From contig NZ_CANNGT010000001.1 of assembly GCF_947504225.1 (NCBI RefSeq), positions 62,001-126,000 of the forward strand: a DNA stretch of 64,000 nt, given 5' to 3'. Position 1 is the first letter of the stretch. Each line of letters opens with the position of its first letter. The translations under genes were made by a program, and so were the position numbers. A model generated the notes under the pieces. That model saw nothing but the letters and a program-made list of their open reading frames with translations. It searched no databases and was not told the origin of the DNA. Source of the DNA: Brumimicrobium ulvae. Lineage in GTDB: Bacteria > Bacteroidota > Bacteroidia > Flavobacteriales_D > Crocinitomicaceae. Below are positions 42,839 through 52,615 of this stretch, piece after piece.

Positions 42839-43747
42839 CTAATACCTCCAAGCCAACACACGTGTGATTTTATTTCCAGTTCCCATAGGTATTTCTTTCA
42901 CTTCTTTTGCGCCAACTTTGATCAAGGCATTGTGTAAACCCTTTAGATTTGATTGTTTTGAGACCAATGTTGTAAACCAAGTCACATTCTTTGCAAATGC
43001 TTTACTTTCTTTAATCATGTTGTGGATAAATACGTATTCACCACCTTTAAAAATGAGTTCATTACTTACTCCAGCAAAGTTAAGTTGTGGAGATTTAGTG
43101 TTTTTACCGGTCAGATTTTTGACTTTCCTTCGCGTTCCTTTAAGGGCTTCTTCTTTTGATGAGTGAAATGGTGGATTGCAAATGGTAATGTCGATCTTTT
43201 CATCCTTCTCCATAATCCCGAAGAAAATATTTTTCGGATTTGTTTGTAAACGACATTCTATTTTACCTTTTAAGGATGGATTTTCTTTGATGATATTTTC
43301 GGAAGAAGCAATTGACTTTGGGTCTACATCTGCACCAATGAAATTCCAACCATATTCTATTACTCCAATAATAGGATAGATACAACTTGCTCCTACACCA
43401 ATGTCCAAACAAGTAATTTGATCTCCTTGAGGAGTCGTACCGGAGTTTCCTTCGGCTAGAAGATCAGCGATGTGATGAATATAATCTGCTCTTCCAGGAA
43501 TGGGAGGTGTTAAATTCTGTGCCGGAAAATCCCAAAACTTAATTCCATAATAATGATTTAAAATCGCTGTGTTTAATGATTTTACTGCACGTGCATCTGA
43601 AAAATCAATAGACTCCATCCCGTATTTGTTAGGTTGGATAAATGACTTTAAATCACGACTAATTTTCGTTAGTGCTTTTAAGTCGTATTTGTTCTTGTTT
43701 TTATTACGGGGATGAAGTCTGGACTTCTTTTGATTTTCTGAGGACAT
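42839..43747 (-). CDS. rlmF: 23S rRNA (adenine(1618)-N(6))-methyltransferase
   Basis: 302 residues. N-terminal LHPRNKNKNKYDLKALTKISRDLKSFI is an RlmF marker, then NHYYGIKFWDFP, the SAM motif CLDIGVGASCIYPIIG, GADVDPKSI and the catalytic NPPF motif (ITICNPPFHSSKEEALKG). Methylates N6 of A1618 in 23S rRNA. Convergent with permease 2, 3 bases apart. Confidence 0.95.
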   Translation of the reverse strand: MSSENQKKSRLHPRNKNKNKYDLKALTKISRDLKSFIQPNKYGMESIDFSDARAVKSLNTAILNHYYGIKFWDFPAQNLTPPIPGRADYIHHIADLLAEGNSGTTPQGDQITCLDIGVGASCIYPIIGVIEYGWNFIGADVDPKSIASSENIIKENPSLKGKIECRLQTNPKNIFFGIMEKDEKIDITICNPPFHSSKEEALKGTRRKVKNLTGKNTKSPQLNFAGVSNELIFKGGEYVFIHNMIKESKAFAKNVTWFTTLVSKQSNLKGLHNALIKVGAKEVKEIPMGTGNKITRVLAWRY

Positions 43748-43837
43748 GTATTATTTTAATGCAAAACTACGCTTATTTGCTGGATTTTGATCTGCTTACA
43801 TCATAAATTAAATGATTCCACAGACTTCTTAAAATAA

Positions 43838-45004
43838 TTACATTCTCGTTTTTTCTCTTTTATTTCTAACAACTCTCCCATTTTGAATGATGTAACTTTT
43901 ATTCATAAACTTAAAAGTTTCTCCTTCAGCTTTATCGATTAAATTGGTAAGATCTTCATTTATTGTATGAACTGACCCTCCAGTTTTACGGGCAAGATTT
44001 AAATACTGATTGTTGATGTTGAACTTCGTTCCACATAATATGATGCGTACTGGAACTTTAATGTCCTTAATTAAAGAATAATCCCTTATAGGTGAATGGT
44101 TATCTGCTATGAGAATAATTTCTGTGGCATGTGGGTATTTTTTTTGGGCTTCCAAAATGGCTTCAACATCATTCTCCTGTGAATCTCCACTACAACCGTA
44201 AGACACACCTTTTAGAAGTAGTTTTCTAAACTCTGCATAGTCTTTTGTGGTCACGCTATGAATACCTCCAGTGTGACCGATTCGTTTGCTTGAATTAGGT
44301 CGACCATTCCCATCATTGAAAAGTACGATATTGGCTTGTTCTGTTTTATTCATCTTTAATAAAAACCAAAATGCGGTCTGTTCCATATACGGATACATGC
44401 TACAGGTTACATCGGCAACTATAGTGGGATTCTTCCATTGATTACGTTTAAAAGCATTGATGATTACTGGATTGTCTTTAAATTTTTTAAGGCTTTCTTT
44501 CGTAATCTCTACACTGTCATTTTTAGGTAAGTTATTATATTTTGATATTTCTGTATAACTCAATGCTGATGTTTGTTCAGGCAAATAGTAGATTACCGCT
44601 CCATGAAACATCATCTTGGCTTGTGATTCATTGTTGCAATACATCTGACGTACAATACTCCAAGAGATTGATTCATTTTTGATGAGATCGGATCGAATAC
44701 TCAGCATATTTAAAATACGCTGTTTGTTCAATTCCGAGATGTCTTGCCCTTTTGGATAGTTGGTGTACACCAAATCGATTTGGATTATTTCAACATTTTT
44801 TAATTCTGCCTTGTCCATCACCGATAAAATTTCTGAAGAACCATAATTCATGTTCACAACTGATGTGCCCAAATATGTACCAGAAATTCGATAAATACCT
44901 GCTTTTTTTTCAGGTTGATTAATTATATCATTTGCTGTTCTTGATGCTTGTGCAAATGAACCGATTGATAAAAAGATAAATAAGATGCTTGAAAGTGCTT
45001 TCAT
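43838..45004 (-). CDS. Secreted protein with von Willebrand A-like fold
   Basis: 388 residues, signal peptide SSILFIFLSIGSFAQ. From about residue 195: NPTIVADVTCSMYPYMEQTAFWFLLKMN resembles a VWA MIDAS (D-x-T-x-S instead of D-x-S-x-S), followed by ANIVLFNDG, ILEAQKKYPHATEIILIADNHSP (second Asp region) and VPVRIILCG. The first half has no motif I know. Probably periplasmic or surface, metal-dependent interaction. No obvious operon partner; the next gene upstream (45178) is ~170 bases away. Confidence 0.75.
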   Translation of the reverse strand: MKALSSILFIFLSIGSFAQASRTANDIINQPEKKAGIYRISGTYLGTSVVNMNYGSSEILSVMDKAELKNVEIIQIDLVYTNYPKGQDISELNKQRILNMLSIRSDLIKNESISWSIVRQMYCNNESQAKMMFHGAVIYYLPEQTSALSYTEISKYNNLPKNDSVEITKESLKKFKDNPVIINAFKRNQWKNPTIVADVTCSMYPYMEQTAFWFLLKMNKTEQANIVLFNDGNGRPNSSKRIGHTGGIHSVTTKDYAEFRKLLLKGVSYGCSGDSQENDVEAILEAQKKYPHATEIILIADNHSPIRDYSLIKDIKVPVRIILCGTKFNINNQYLNLARKTGGSVHTINEDLTNLIDKAEGETFKFMNKSYIIQNGRVVRNKREKTRM

Positions 45005-45177
45005 AAGACTAGGTTTTTATTGTTGGGGTACAGTTATAATGTATACCAGATGATTTGGTTACATTTTTTAAATAAAAACCAACTCAGTCTTAGATGTGCC
45101 GAAATGTAAAATACGCATCAGTTTCATACGTAGTCAAGTGAATAATACGTTTTTTCGGAATGTAGTATAAAGGATAA

Positions 45178-45753
45178 CTATCTTAAAATTAATTTTAATT
45201 CCCGTGTTATTGGTCCTTGTGGGTATTTGGTATCGTCTAAATAACTCATCAAGGTCAATCTTTTTCCCTCTACCATCCAGTTAAAAGATTTAAATGCTTG
45301 ATGGTTATGTTTGAAGACAACATGATTTGAAGTTGATTCTGGATTTCCTAGTTGATTTTCAAAATGTGCTATCACTAAGTTTTCGCAATGCGTAAATTCA
45401 GAAAGGTACGTATCTATAGCATTTGATTTTATTTTTGTAAAAAACTCCATTTCATCTGTTCCACCCGCTTCTTCCCAATAAAACTTAGGGTATGTTTTTA
45501 AAGTCAGTTCTAATTGTTGAATGAGTTTAGTTTCAGCATCGTATAAATACACAAGGGTTAATTCTTCTATTGCACCCAACTCTATAAAATACTTGTAATT
45601 GGGTAGGGCTCCCCCTCTGTTCTCAAAATCCAATCCTTCAATAGTCGGAAGAACATCGATTGAGTCTCCTATTTTTATTCCTCTAAAATCAATTCCATCA
45701 CTGCAAATAATAGATGTAAAAAGTTCGTTTTCTAAAACCTTTGTGTTTTTCAT
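45178..45753 (-). CDS. Unknown cytoplasmic protein
   Basis: 191 residues, no signal peptide or membrane segment. MKNTKVLENELFTSIICSDGIDFRGIKIGDSIDVLPTIEGLDF has a SMI1/KNR4-style or DUF-type acidic alpha/beta feel, with many aromatic and acidic residues, but I cannot name a family. It starts 41 bases after the stop of the OmpA-family gene upstream, so it may share that transcript. Confidence 0.65.
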   Translation of the reverse strand: MKNTKVLENELFTSIICSDGIDFRGIKIGDSIDVLPTIEGLDFENRGGALPNYKYFIELGAIEELTLVYLYDAETKLIQQLELTLKTYPKFYWEEAGGTDEMEFFTKIKSNAIDTYLSEFTHCENLVIAHFENQLGNPESTSNHVVFKHNHQAFKSFNWMVEGKRLTLMSYLDDTKYPQGPITRELKLILR

Positions 45754-45793
45754 AGTGTTTTATTAAAATGAGTCCAAAATAAATTGTCCTCAA

Positions 45794-47881
45794 TTATTCA
45801 GACTCAACTTTAAACCCTTCACCAACAACTTTAAAGGCTGTTCGTCTATTTAATTGGTTTGCTTTTTCTTGATCACTTTTACTTAGTGTTTTGATAAACT
45901 TTTCAGTGAGAACTTGTTTGTTTCCTTCAGCGTCTAGAATTGGTTCTTTATGTTCATCCACCCAAATTGTTGGACTACCTTCACCGTATCCTATCGCTTT
46001 TAAGCGGTCCTTATTTATACCTTTCTGAACTAAATAATTCACACAAGACTGCGCCCTTCTTTTCGATAAGTCTAGATTGTAATCTTCAGAACCTTTGTAA
46101 TCTGTATGAGAATTCATTTCAACCATTAAATTGTCATTTAATTCTAGCAGTTTATACAAAGTATCTAATATTTGCTTTGAAGCCGGACGAAGTCGGTCAG
46201 AATCAAAGTCATATTCAATTCCTTCAAGTCTAATTTCATCTTCAGGAATTGGATCGAGATAGAAGTCTTGTTGTAGTTTTGTAGATTGTGTAATTGATTC
46301 GGTATTTACAACTGCAGCATCAGCAAAATAATTTTCTTTTTGGGCTTTCATAAAAATCATTTCTCCAATGTTGATGTCGATGGCATAATAACCATTTTCA
46401 TCTGTAGAAACTTGGTAGTTTGCTTTTTCTCCAGTAACATCTTTAATGCTGATGTTTGTATTGGGTAGAATTTCATCAGTTTCCATATTGTAAGCATAAC
46501 CATCTAGGGAAATTACAATTGCGCTATTTCTAACTTCGTAAATGTTATAACAATGTCCGAATTCGCAAATTTCTCTATCAGAAGAAAGAAATCCTGATTC
46601 TAATTTTGCATCCCAAATCATATAGGTATCATCAAAACTTGAATTAATCGGTGTTCCCATATTTAATGGAAGGGAATAGATTTTCGTGTCGGGATGACAG
46701 TCACTTTTAAACACATCGAACCCACCAATAGAATTGTAACCATCGGAACTGAAAAATAGGGTAGAAGTAGCTTCATGGAAGAAAGGTGTTACTTCATTTG
46801 CGGACGAGTTAACATTTGGTCCTAAATTGATTGGACCACCGACAAAACTTCCCTCTTCATCCAACTTTATTTTCCAAATATCAAATCCGCCTTCACCTCC
46901 AGGTCGATCACTCGAAAAGTATAAGGTTTTGCCGTCCATTGAAATGTATGGTTGTTGAGATGAATATCCTTCAACATTTACTCTTTCGTCCAATTCGTAT
47001 GCCTCAAAGAATTTACCATTCATCATTCTGGCCAAATAAATTTTTGGATGAATTCTGTTTTCACTCCATCGTGTATAAAATATTGTATTCGTGTTGTTGA
47101 TAGATGATGCAGCATCATGCTGAGCACTGTTTAAAGGTCGTCCAAAGTTGACTGCTGGTTTCCACGCGTTATTGTCCTTCTCGGCCCAGTAAACGTCACA
47201 TAAATATTCAGATTGTTGTTCAGGGTCTAGAATAACTCCTCCAGGACGAGCAGATGTAAACATCACTTTGTCTTCACTGTTGAAATATGAAACAGCAAAT
47301 GAAGTTGATCCTGTATTAAAAGTTGAGTCAGCAAGTTCTACAACAGCCTCGGTTTTTGCTCCTGAATCGTTAAGGATAAATAAACATCCACGCATTTGTG
47401 TTTTCGCAACTTCAACCAAGGAGTCTGATTCGGGACTTGATCGAATAAAAGATTCAAATACTTTTATGGCCTGTTCGCATTTTCCATTGTTTTTTAGCGC
47501 ATTTCCATAATAGTAGGCATCATTTGGATAACCTTCTGTTTGGTATGTTTTGGAAAACTGTTCTTCAGCGCGTTTGTAGTCAAAAGTGTTTTTGTAACAC
47601 ATGGCAATTTGATGATTGGTATATTCTTCTATTGTCACGAGTTGACTGTCCATTTCTTTTTTCTTTTTGGATAGTGCACGGTTCGTCAATTGAACCTCAT
47701 AAGGTAAGACTGGTTGTGAAAGCGCAATGGTATCATTCAGTACTTTTTGATAATAAATCAATGCGTTGTGGTAGTCTTCTTTTTCATAAAGTTGATCAGC
47801 TGTGTTTAACCAAACCATTTTGGATTGTGAAAAGGTCACAAACTGAATTGTGCAAAATAATATGAATAGTATATTTTTCAT
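45794..47881 (-). CDS. OmpA-family protein with TPR, PD40 and carboxypeptidase-regulatory domains
   Basis: 695 residues, signal peptide LFILFCTIQFVTFSQ. TPR-like repeats (~20-160), PD40 blades (KVMFTSARPGG, TLYFSSDRPGGEGGFDIWKI, TLFFSSDGYNSIGGFDVFKS), a carboxypeptidase-regulatory-like domain (ISLDGYAYNMETDEILPNTNI), and an OmpA domain (IEYDFDSDRLRPAS, VEMNSHTDYKGSEDYNLDLSKRRAQSCVNYL). The OmpA domain carries a ~40-residue insert before its last helix (EGSPTIWVDEHKEPILDAEG onwards). Same architecture as the protein at 8464-10539 but divergent. It lies 22 bases after a SprF-like gene, typical of SprF/OmpA pairs that serve CHU_C cargo. Confidence 0.88.
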   Translation of the reverse strand: MKNILFILFCTIQFVTFSQSKMVWLNTADQLYEKEDYHNALIYYQKVLNDTIALSQPVLPYEVQLTNRALSKKKKEMDSQLVTIEEYTNHQIAMCYKNTFDYKRAEEQFSKTYQTEGYPNDAYYYGNALKNNGKCEQAIKVFESFIRSSPESDSLVEVAKTQMRGCLFILNDSGAKTEAVVELADSTFNTGSTSFAVSYFNSEDKVMFTSARPGGVILDPEQQSEYLCDVYWAEKDNNAWKPAVNFGRPLNSAQHDAASSINNTNTIFYTRWSENRIHPKIYLARMMNGKFFEAYELDERVNVEGYSSQQPYISMDGKTLYFSSDRPGGEGGFDIWKIKLDEEGSFVGGPINLGPNVNSSANEVTPFFHEATSTLFFSSDGYNSIGGFDVFKSDCHPDTKIYSLPLNMGTPINSSFDDTYMIWDAKLESGFLSSDREICEFGHCYNIYEVRNSAIVISLDGYAYNMETDEILPNTNISIKDVTGEKANYQVSTDENGYYAIDINIGEMIFMKAQKENYFADAAVVNTESITQSTKLQQDFYLDPIPEDEIRLEGIEYDFDSDRLRPASKQILDTLYKLLELNDNLMVEMNSHTDYKGSEDYNLDLSKRRAQSCVNYLVQKGINKDRLKAIGYGEGSPTIWVDEHKEPILDAEGNKQVLTEKFIKTLSKSDQEKANQLNRRTAFKVVGEGFKVESE

Positions 47882-47903
47882 TTTGGGCTGCTATGGTGAT
47901 GAA

Positions 47904-48899
47904 TTACAATCTAGGACAAATTTTCTCGAAATCTTTATTTCTTCGTTTACTATGTACGTAGGTCAATGAGGCTTCAAAACCTCCTCTTCCTGAAGATGCT
48001 GTAGAAAGAGTAGACATGTTGATGTCATAGGCAAGTTTTAATGTGAATCGGTCGAGCTTACCACCAATGGTGATTGCTGCGGCATCTTTATTTCTGTAAA
48101 TAAGTCCTCCTAATAAATATAATTCACTGTTCTTTAAATAATATCCTGCTTCAAGCGCGATGGTTTGCTCAGTGAAGTTTTCTTGTTGCATAAACAAGAA
48201 CTTAGGAATTAAATAAAAAGTCTCAGTGAGATTTATTCTTGTTCCGATATGTGCATAGAAACGCATTGGTAATCGGTTGTCAATTCCTTGAAATGATTCT
48301 TTAGCACTCACCAAATTGAATGCAGAAACTCCAATAAAAGGATTCAAACGTCTGTTTTGTTGTGCGAAATAATACATTAATCCAGCATTAATCGAAGGCA
48401 AGTAAATCGTTCTCGCTTCTATGTCTTCACCAGTGGCAATGGTTTCATCGAAAAAACCTCCATTGTTGGGAGAATACTGGTTGTTGAATGACAATAGGGG
48501 ATATTCAAGAGATTTCTGAACACCGCCTCCTTGAACGCCAAAAGAAATCATGTGATTTTTGTTTTTGTCAAGTGCGGTATTATAAGCAGCCGAAACCAAT
48601 CCTTGAAGGGAGTTATAGTTTCCTTGACCTGCACGGAATTGGTTGACTTGAACTCCAAATCCCCATTTTTTAAAAGGCATATCGAAACTCAACAAATATG
48701 TGGTGTATGGTTTGTAATTTACCGATTTCCATTGAGTTCTGTATTGGCCATGCAAACGGAAATCCCCATCGACAACGCCAGTTAAAGCTGGATTTAAAAA
48801 CAAGGGTGCAGCGTCATACATTGACAAGTGTGCATCTTGGGCTCGGGTTGATAGCGACAAGCCTATTGCTGATATTAGTATGATTAGAATTCTATACAT
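47904..48899 (-). CDS. sprF: PorP/SprF-family outer-membrane protein (second pair)
   Basis: 331 residues, signal peptide ILISAIGLSLSTRAQ. Family signatures: DAHLSMYDAAPLFLNPALTGVVDGDFRLHGQYRTQWKSV, SFDMPFKKWGFGVQVNQFRAGQGNYNSLQ, and a C-terminal barrel-like strand series (FTLKLAYDINMSTL, GGFEASLTYV). T9SS-associated beta-barrel that helps export the adjacent CHU_C giant. It starts 7 bases after the stop of the 1230-residue protein. Confidence 0.93.
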   Translation of the reverse strand: MYRILIILISAIGLSLSTRAQDAHLSMYDAAPLFLNPALTGVVDGDFRLHGQYRTQWKSVNYKPYTTYLLSFDMPFKKWGFGVQVNQFRAGQGNYNSLQGLVSAAYNTALDKNKNHMISFGVQGGGVQKSLEYPLLSFNNQYSPNNGGFFDETIATGEDIEARTIYLPSINAGLMYYFAQQNRRLNPFIGVSAFNLVSAKESFQGIDNRLPMRFYAHIGTRINLTETFYLIPKFLFMQQENFTEQTIALEAGYYLKNSELYLLGGLIYRNKDAAAITIGGKLDRFTLKLAYDINMSTLSTASSGRGGFEASLTYVHSKRRNKDFEKICPRL

Positions 48900-48906
48900 T
48901 GTTCTA

Positions 48907-51900
48907 TTATCTTATAAGGGTAACATCCCCTGATTTTTTAATAATTTGACCATTCCCCATTTCGACAACAAAGGTCCAGGTGTAGACCCCTAATGGAGCA
49001 TTTTCTCCTTTGTAGGTACCATCCCAGCCATCACTTTGTTGTGTTGAGGTAAAAATCAATTCCCCCCAATTGTTGTAAACTTTAAAATCTACGGAATTAA
49101 ATGGACCACCACGAATAATAAACACATCGTTATCTCCATCTCCATTTGGTGTAAAGCCAGTTGGGAGAACAGGCAATAATTCAACGGTAATCAATTTTGT
49201 AATTGTATCTGTACAATTATTCTCGTCGGTAACTTTAAGTGTTACATAGTAACTTCCTCCATTTGTATAGTCATGAATTGGGTTTTGAATATTGGACGCT
49301 TCACCATCATCAAAATCCCAGTACCACCCTAGTATGTTTGTTCCTGTTGATAAATCTGTATATTGAACATCTTGACCTACAAGTGCTGGATTCGGATTCA
49401 TTGAGAAGTCAGCCGTTGGACTTTGGATCACCGCTACCGTAATGGTAGTATCAGCTGTACATCCGAAATCAGAAGTCGTTGTTAAAGTCACTGGGTAGCT
49501 ACCTGCAATTGGGAAAGAGAAACTTGGGTTTTGGGCAGTGCTGCTTCCGAACCCGTAGAAGTTATAATTCCAATCTGTAATGCTTCCCAAAGGAATTGTG
49601 CTTAAATCGTTGAAAAAGATTTCATTCATTTCACAAGCTACTGTATTAGAGAAGTTCGGAATTGGTGCGTAATTTACTGTTAAATTCTGATCAAGTGTGT
49701 CCGTACAAGAGTTACTCCCTGTCACTATTAATTGAACTGTGTAATCACCTCCTTGGTCATAAATGTGTTGTGGATCACTTAATGTTGATGTGGTTCCATC
49801 ACCAAATATCCATTCCCAATTGGTAAGTGAACCTGAGGAGAAAGATGAGTTGTCAATAAATACAGCATTGTCGTATTGACACACTGAAGCAACATTGAAA
49901 TCAGCCGTAGGAATCTCTCTAAAGAGAACCTCCATGGTGTCTTTTACTGCGGCACAACCGTAGTTGTTGGTGGATTCTAAAATTAAGGTAACACTACCAT
50001 TGGCTACATCTCCAGGGGACGGGATGTAAACCGTTGAAAGAAATGCGTTTCCAGGGGTAAACGTTCCTGTACCTAATGATGACCACGCTCCAGCCGGTGA
50101 AGGAGAGGTGATGTTTCCTGAAAGTTGAACTGCTGCATTCTCACACAACTGTTGGTCAGCCCCTGCATTTACAATTGGGGATTTTACAAAGTGTACCCGC
50201 AAGGAGTCCATGTTTCCTGAACATACGCCTGTGGTCGAAAGGAAAAAATCTACATAACCATTGGTCGTATCTACTGGACTCACAGTATAAGATGTGTTCA
50301 GTGAATTTGAATTGGCAATTGTACCAAAACCTGAAGTGGTCCATTGTGCTCCAAATCCATTGGTTATTGTTCCTGTTAATGGAATCAGTTGATTGGTTTC
50401 ACAAATAGAGTCTGAAGTGGTAATGTCTAATGTTGGCTGTGGAGTAATATTCACCAATAAGGTATCTGTTTCTGCTAAACAATCTTGGTTGTCAAGCGAA
50501 GTTAAGACCAATTGGAAGCTTCCGTTCGCTACATCAGTTGGATCGATTAAATAGGTTGTCGTTAAATCATTTTGGCTAGGAGAAAAAGAACCAGCTCCTG
50601 TGGTTGTCCATTCTCCAGTTGTGGTTGCTCCACCAATAATCCCTTCTAAATCTACTCCTGTTTCATCTGAACAGATATTCACATCAGTTCCAGCAGTAAC
50701 CTGTGGAGCTGGTGTGAAGCGAATAACAACAGTGTCCGCATCATTATCACAAGCAAAGAAACTACCTGCTGAAGTAAGGAATAATGCAACACTATCTGCA
50801 TCGATTTCTGCAGGAGAAGGAGTGTAGGTCGTCGTTAAATTGTTTGGATTTCCAAAAACACCACCATTGCCATTACTTGACCATGTTGCTGTAGTTGCAA
50901 ACTGAACTCCTCCTGTAATAATGATATTTGGAATGTTATTTTTACAATAGGTTTGATCAGGATCAACAGATACAATTGGAGATTGTATGAAATTAACGCG
51001 CATTGTGTCTGTAACTGGGTTACAACTTCCTGTAGAAGTTAATAAGAATAACAACTCCCCTTGTGTGTAATCACTAGCGGTAGGAGTGTATGTGGTGGTC
51101 AATGAAGTTGCATCTTGAAATGAACCTGTTCCATTTAAAACAGACCATTCACCTGTAGAGGTTGCTCCTTTTATATTTCCCGATAGGGCAATAGAAGGGT
51201 CTCCATTACAAAGTGTAGTGTCTGGTCCTGCATCAATAATTGTTCGACGAAGGAAAGAAGACATATAGTGGTAATAGGTTCCTGTTGTTGTTCCTCCATT
51301 AATTACTCCCATGGCAAAAAAGTCAGAGGTGTTTTCAAGAAGGTTCATTGAGTTTACAGGGATATCTGTTAAGCTACTAAAATTCAATTGACAACCACTC
51401 CAAAGCCCTCCTGTGCCTGGAACAACATCAAACGCAGACCCTGGAATCAAAGCGTTACTTCCATTCAATAAGAAGTCATTGACTGCTGAAGTTGGACATA
51501 GAATATTCAAAAAGAATCCTTGGTTATTGGTTCTGGTAAAACTTACCTGAGCAGAACCAGAACAGTTGATTGGAGGAAGAATCGCTGAACCTAATTCACA
51601 TCCAAATCCTGTTGCTTGCAATACATACACAGGTTTGTCTGAAATCACATGTGATAAGTCATCGACAATAGTATGGTTCCATGTGTCTCCTCGATTCAAT
51701 TGCTGAGTTGTTGTTCCTCCAATGGAGGTAATAGTTACCTCTGTGAAGTTTTGTGTTGCAACAACGAATATTCCTTCTTGAACATCGGAAAACATACTTC
51801 CTTTGTTGACAATATATTCGTTTCCAATCACTTCAATAGGAACAATTTGGTCTCCCATTAAATCTTTACATGTTCTTGGTTCTCCAGTAACAGAGTCTTC

Positions 51901-52599
51901 AGATATCGTCACCGCAACTGGTTTGTCGGAGGTGATAATAGAACCGCTTAAACTTCTTCCAGGTTGGTTAACATTTTGATAAATATTTTCAGCAGTGTAA
52001 ACCTGACCCTCATTTAAGGTGATCGAATAAGTCACTCCAGCAGGATGCCCAACAATATCGGTACGCGGTGTAATCCAAACTGTCGTATTGTTTTCAGTGG
52101 CTACAATGCTAAACATTTGTTTTGGTTGTGTACTTCCAGAAGACATGTTCCAGTTGGGCCATCTGGTTTGGAATGGGGTAACAAACTCGGTCCCCACACC
52201 ATTTCCTCCTTTCAGAGAGAAGGTCTCAGGGTTGTTTCCTGTTGTTAGTATCTCATAAACCACTGTAACTAAGGTGTCGGCAACTATTTTTACACCGTAA
52301 TCAAGTGCTGTATTGGCCGGTTTAGCCTCTAGGGTATTGATGATTGCTGAAAGGTCAACCGATTCAAGTGAGTTGGGTGGAATAACAACAGTATTGTCAT
52401 AACCTCCAGCAGGCTGGTAAATCCTCACCGTAGTGGGCTTGTTGAATGTAGATATTCTAAATTTAACAGGGTCATTATCGGCATGACTAGGTGTTACCCA
52501 TGGGGCAGCAAACCAGAATACAGAGTCAACTTGTGAGACGACAATTTGTGTATAAGACAAAAATGCGAAAAGGAGAATGAAAATTTTCTTTGCTTTCAT
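48907..52599 (-). CDS. Giant CHU_C surface protein with IgGFc-binding-like N-terminus (1230 aa)
   Basis: Signal peptide (LLFAFLSYTQIVVSQ). Residues ~25-450 resemble the IgGFc-binding N-terminal domain (DSVFWFAAPWVTPSHADNDPVKF, SIVATENNTTVWITPR, SDKPVAVTISEDSV, DKPVYVLQATGFGCELGSAILPPINC). Then five ~90-residue repeats (DAGPDTTLCNGD, SVDPDQTYCKNN, TAGTDVNICSDE, DITTSDSICETN, NAGADQQLCENA starts), each with an early and often a late Cys. Then three PKD domains (NWEWIFGDGTTSTLSDPQHIY etc.) and a type B CHU_C end (LPTGFTPNGDGDNDVF ... GWDGTYKGENAPLGVYTW). A SprB-like adhesin exported by T9SS with the SprF at 47904. Confidence 0.93.
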   Translation of the reverse strand: MKAKKIFILLFAFLSYTQIVVSQVDSVFWFAAPWVTPSHADNDPVKFRISTFNKPTTVRIYQPAGGYDNTVVIPPNSLESVDLSAIINTLEAKPANTALDYGVKIVADTLVTVVYEILTTGNNPETFSLKGGNGVGTEFVTPFQTRWPNWNMSSGSTQPKQMFSIVATENNTTVWITPRTDIVGHPAGVTYSITLNEGQVYTAENIYQNVNQPGRSLSGSIITSDKPVAVTISEDSVTGEPRTCKDLMGDQIVPIEVIGNEYIVNKGSMFSDVQEGIFVVATQNFTEVTITSIGGTTTQQLNRGDTWNHTIVDDLSHVISDKPVYVLQATGFGCELGSAILPPINCSGSAQVSFTRTNNQGFFLNILCPTSAVNDFLLNGSNALIPGSAFDVVPGTGGLWSGCQLNFSSLTDIPVNSMNLLENTSDFFAMGVINGGTTTGTYYHYMSSFLRRTIIDAGPDTTLCNGDPSIALSGNIKGATSTGEWSVLNGTGSFQDATSLTTTYTPTASDYTQGELLFLLTSTGSCNPVTDTMRVNFIQSPIVSVDPDQTYCKNNIPNIIITGGVQFATTATWSSNGNGGVFGNPNNLTTTYTPSPAEIDADSVALFLTSAGSFFACDNDADTVVIRFTPAPQVTAGTDVNICSDETGVDLEGIIGGATTTGEWTTTGAGSFSPSQNDLTTTYLIDPTDVANGSFQLVLTSLDNQDCLAETDTLLVNITPQPTLDITTSDSICETNQLIPLTGTITNGFGAQWTTSGFGTIANSNSLNTSYTVSPVDTTNGYVDFFLSTTGVCSGNMDSLRVHFVKSPIVNAGADQQLCENAAVQLSGNITSPSPAGAWSSLGTGTFTPGNAFLSTVYIPSPGDVANGSVTLILESTNNYGCAAVKDTMEVLFREIPTADFNVASVCQYDNAVFIDNSSFSSGSLTNWEWIFGDGTTSTLSDPQHIYDQGGDYTVQLIVTGSNSCTDTLDQNLTVNYAPIPNFSNTVACEMNEIFFNDLSTIPLGSITDWNYNFYGFGSSTAQNPSFSFPIAGSYPVTLTTTSDFGCTADTTITVAVIQSPTADFSMNPNPALVGQDVQYTDLSTGTNILGWYWDFDDGEASNIQNPIHDYTNGGSYYVTLKVTDENNCTDTITKLITVELLPVLPTGFTPNGDGDNDVFIIRGGPFNSVDFKVYNNWGELIFTSTQQSDGWDGTYKGENAPLGVYTWTFVVEMGNGQIIKKSGDVTLIR

Positions 52600-52615
52600 A
52601 ATGATAGGGTCTTAC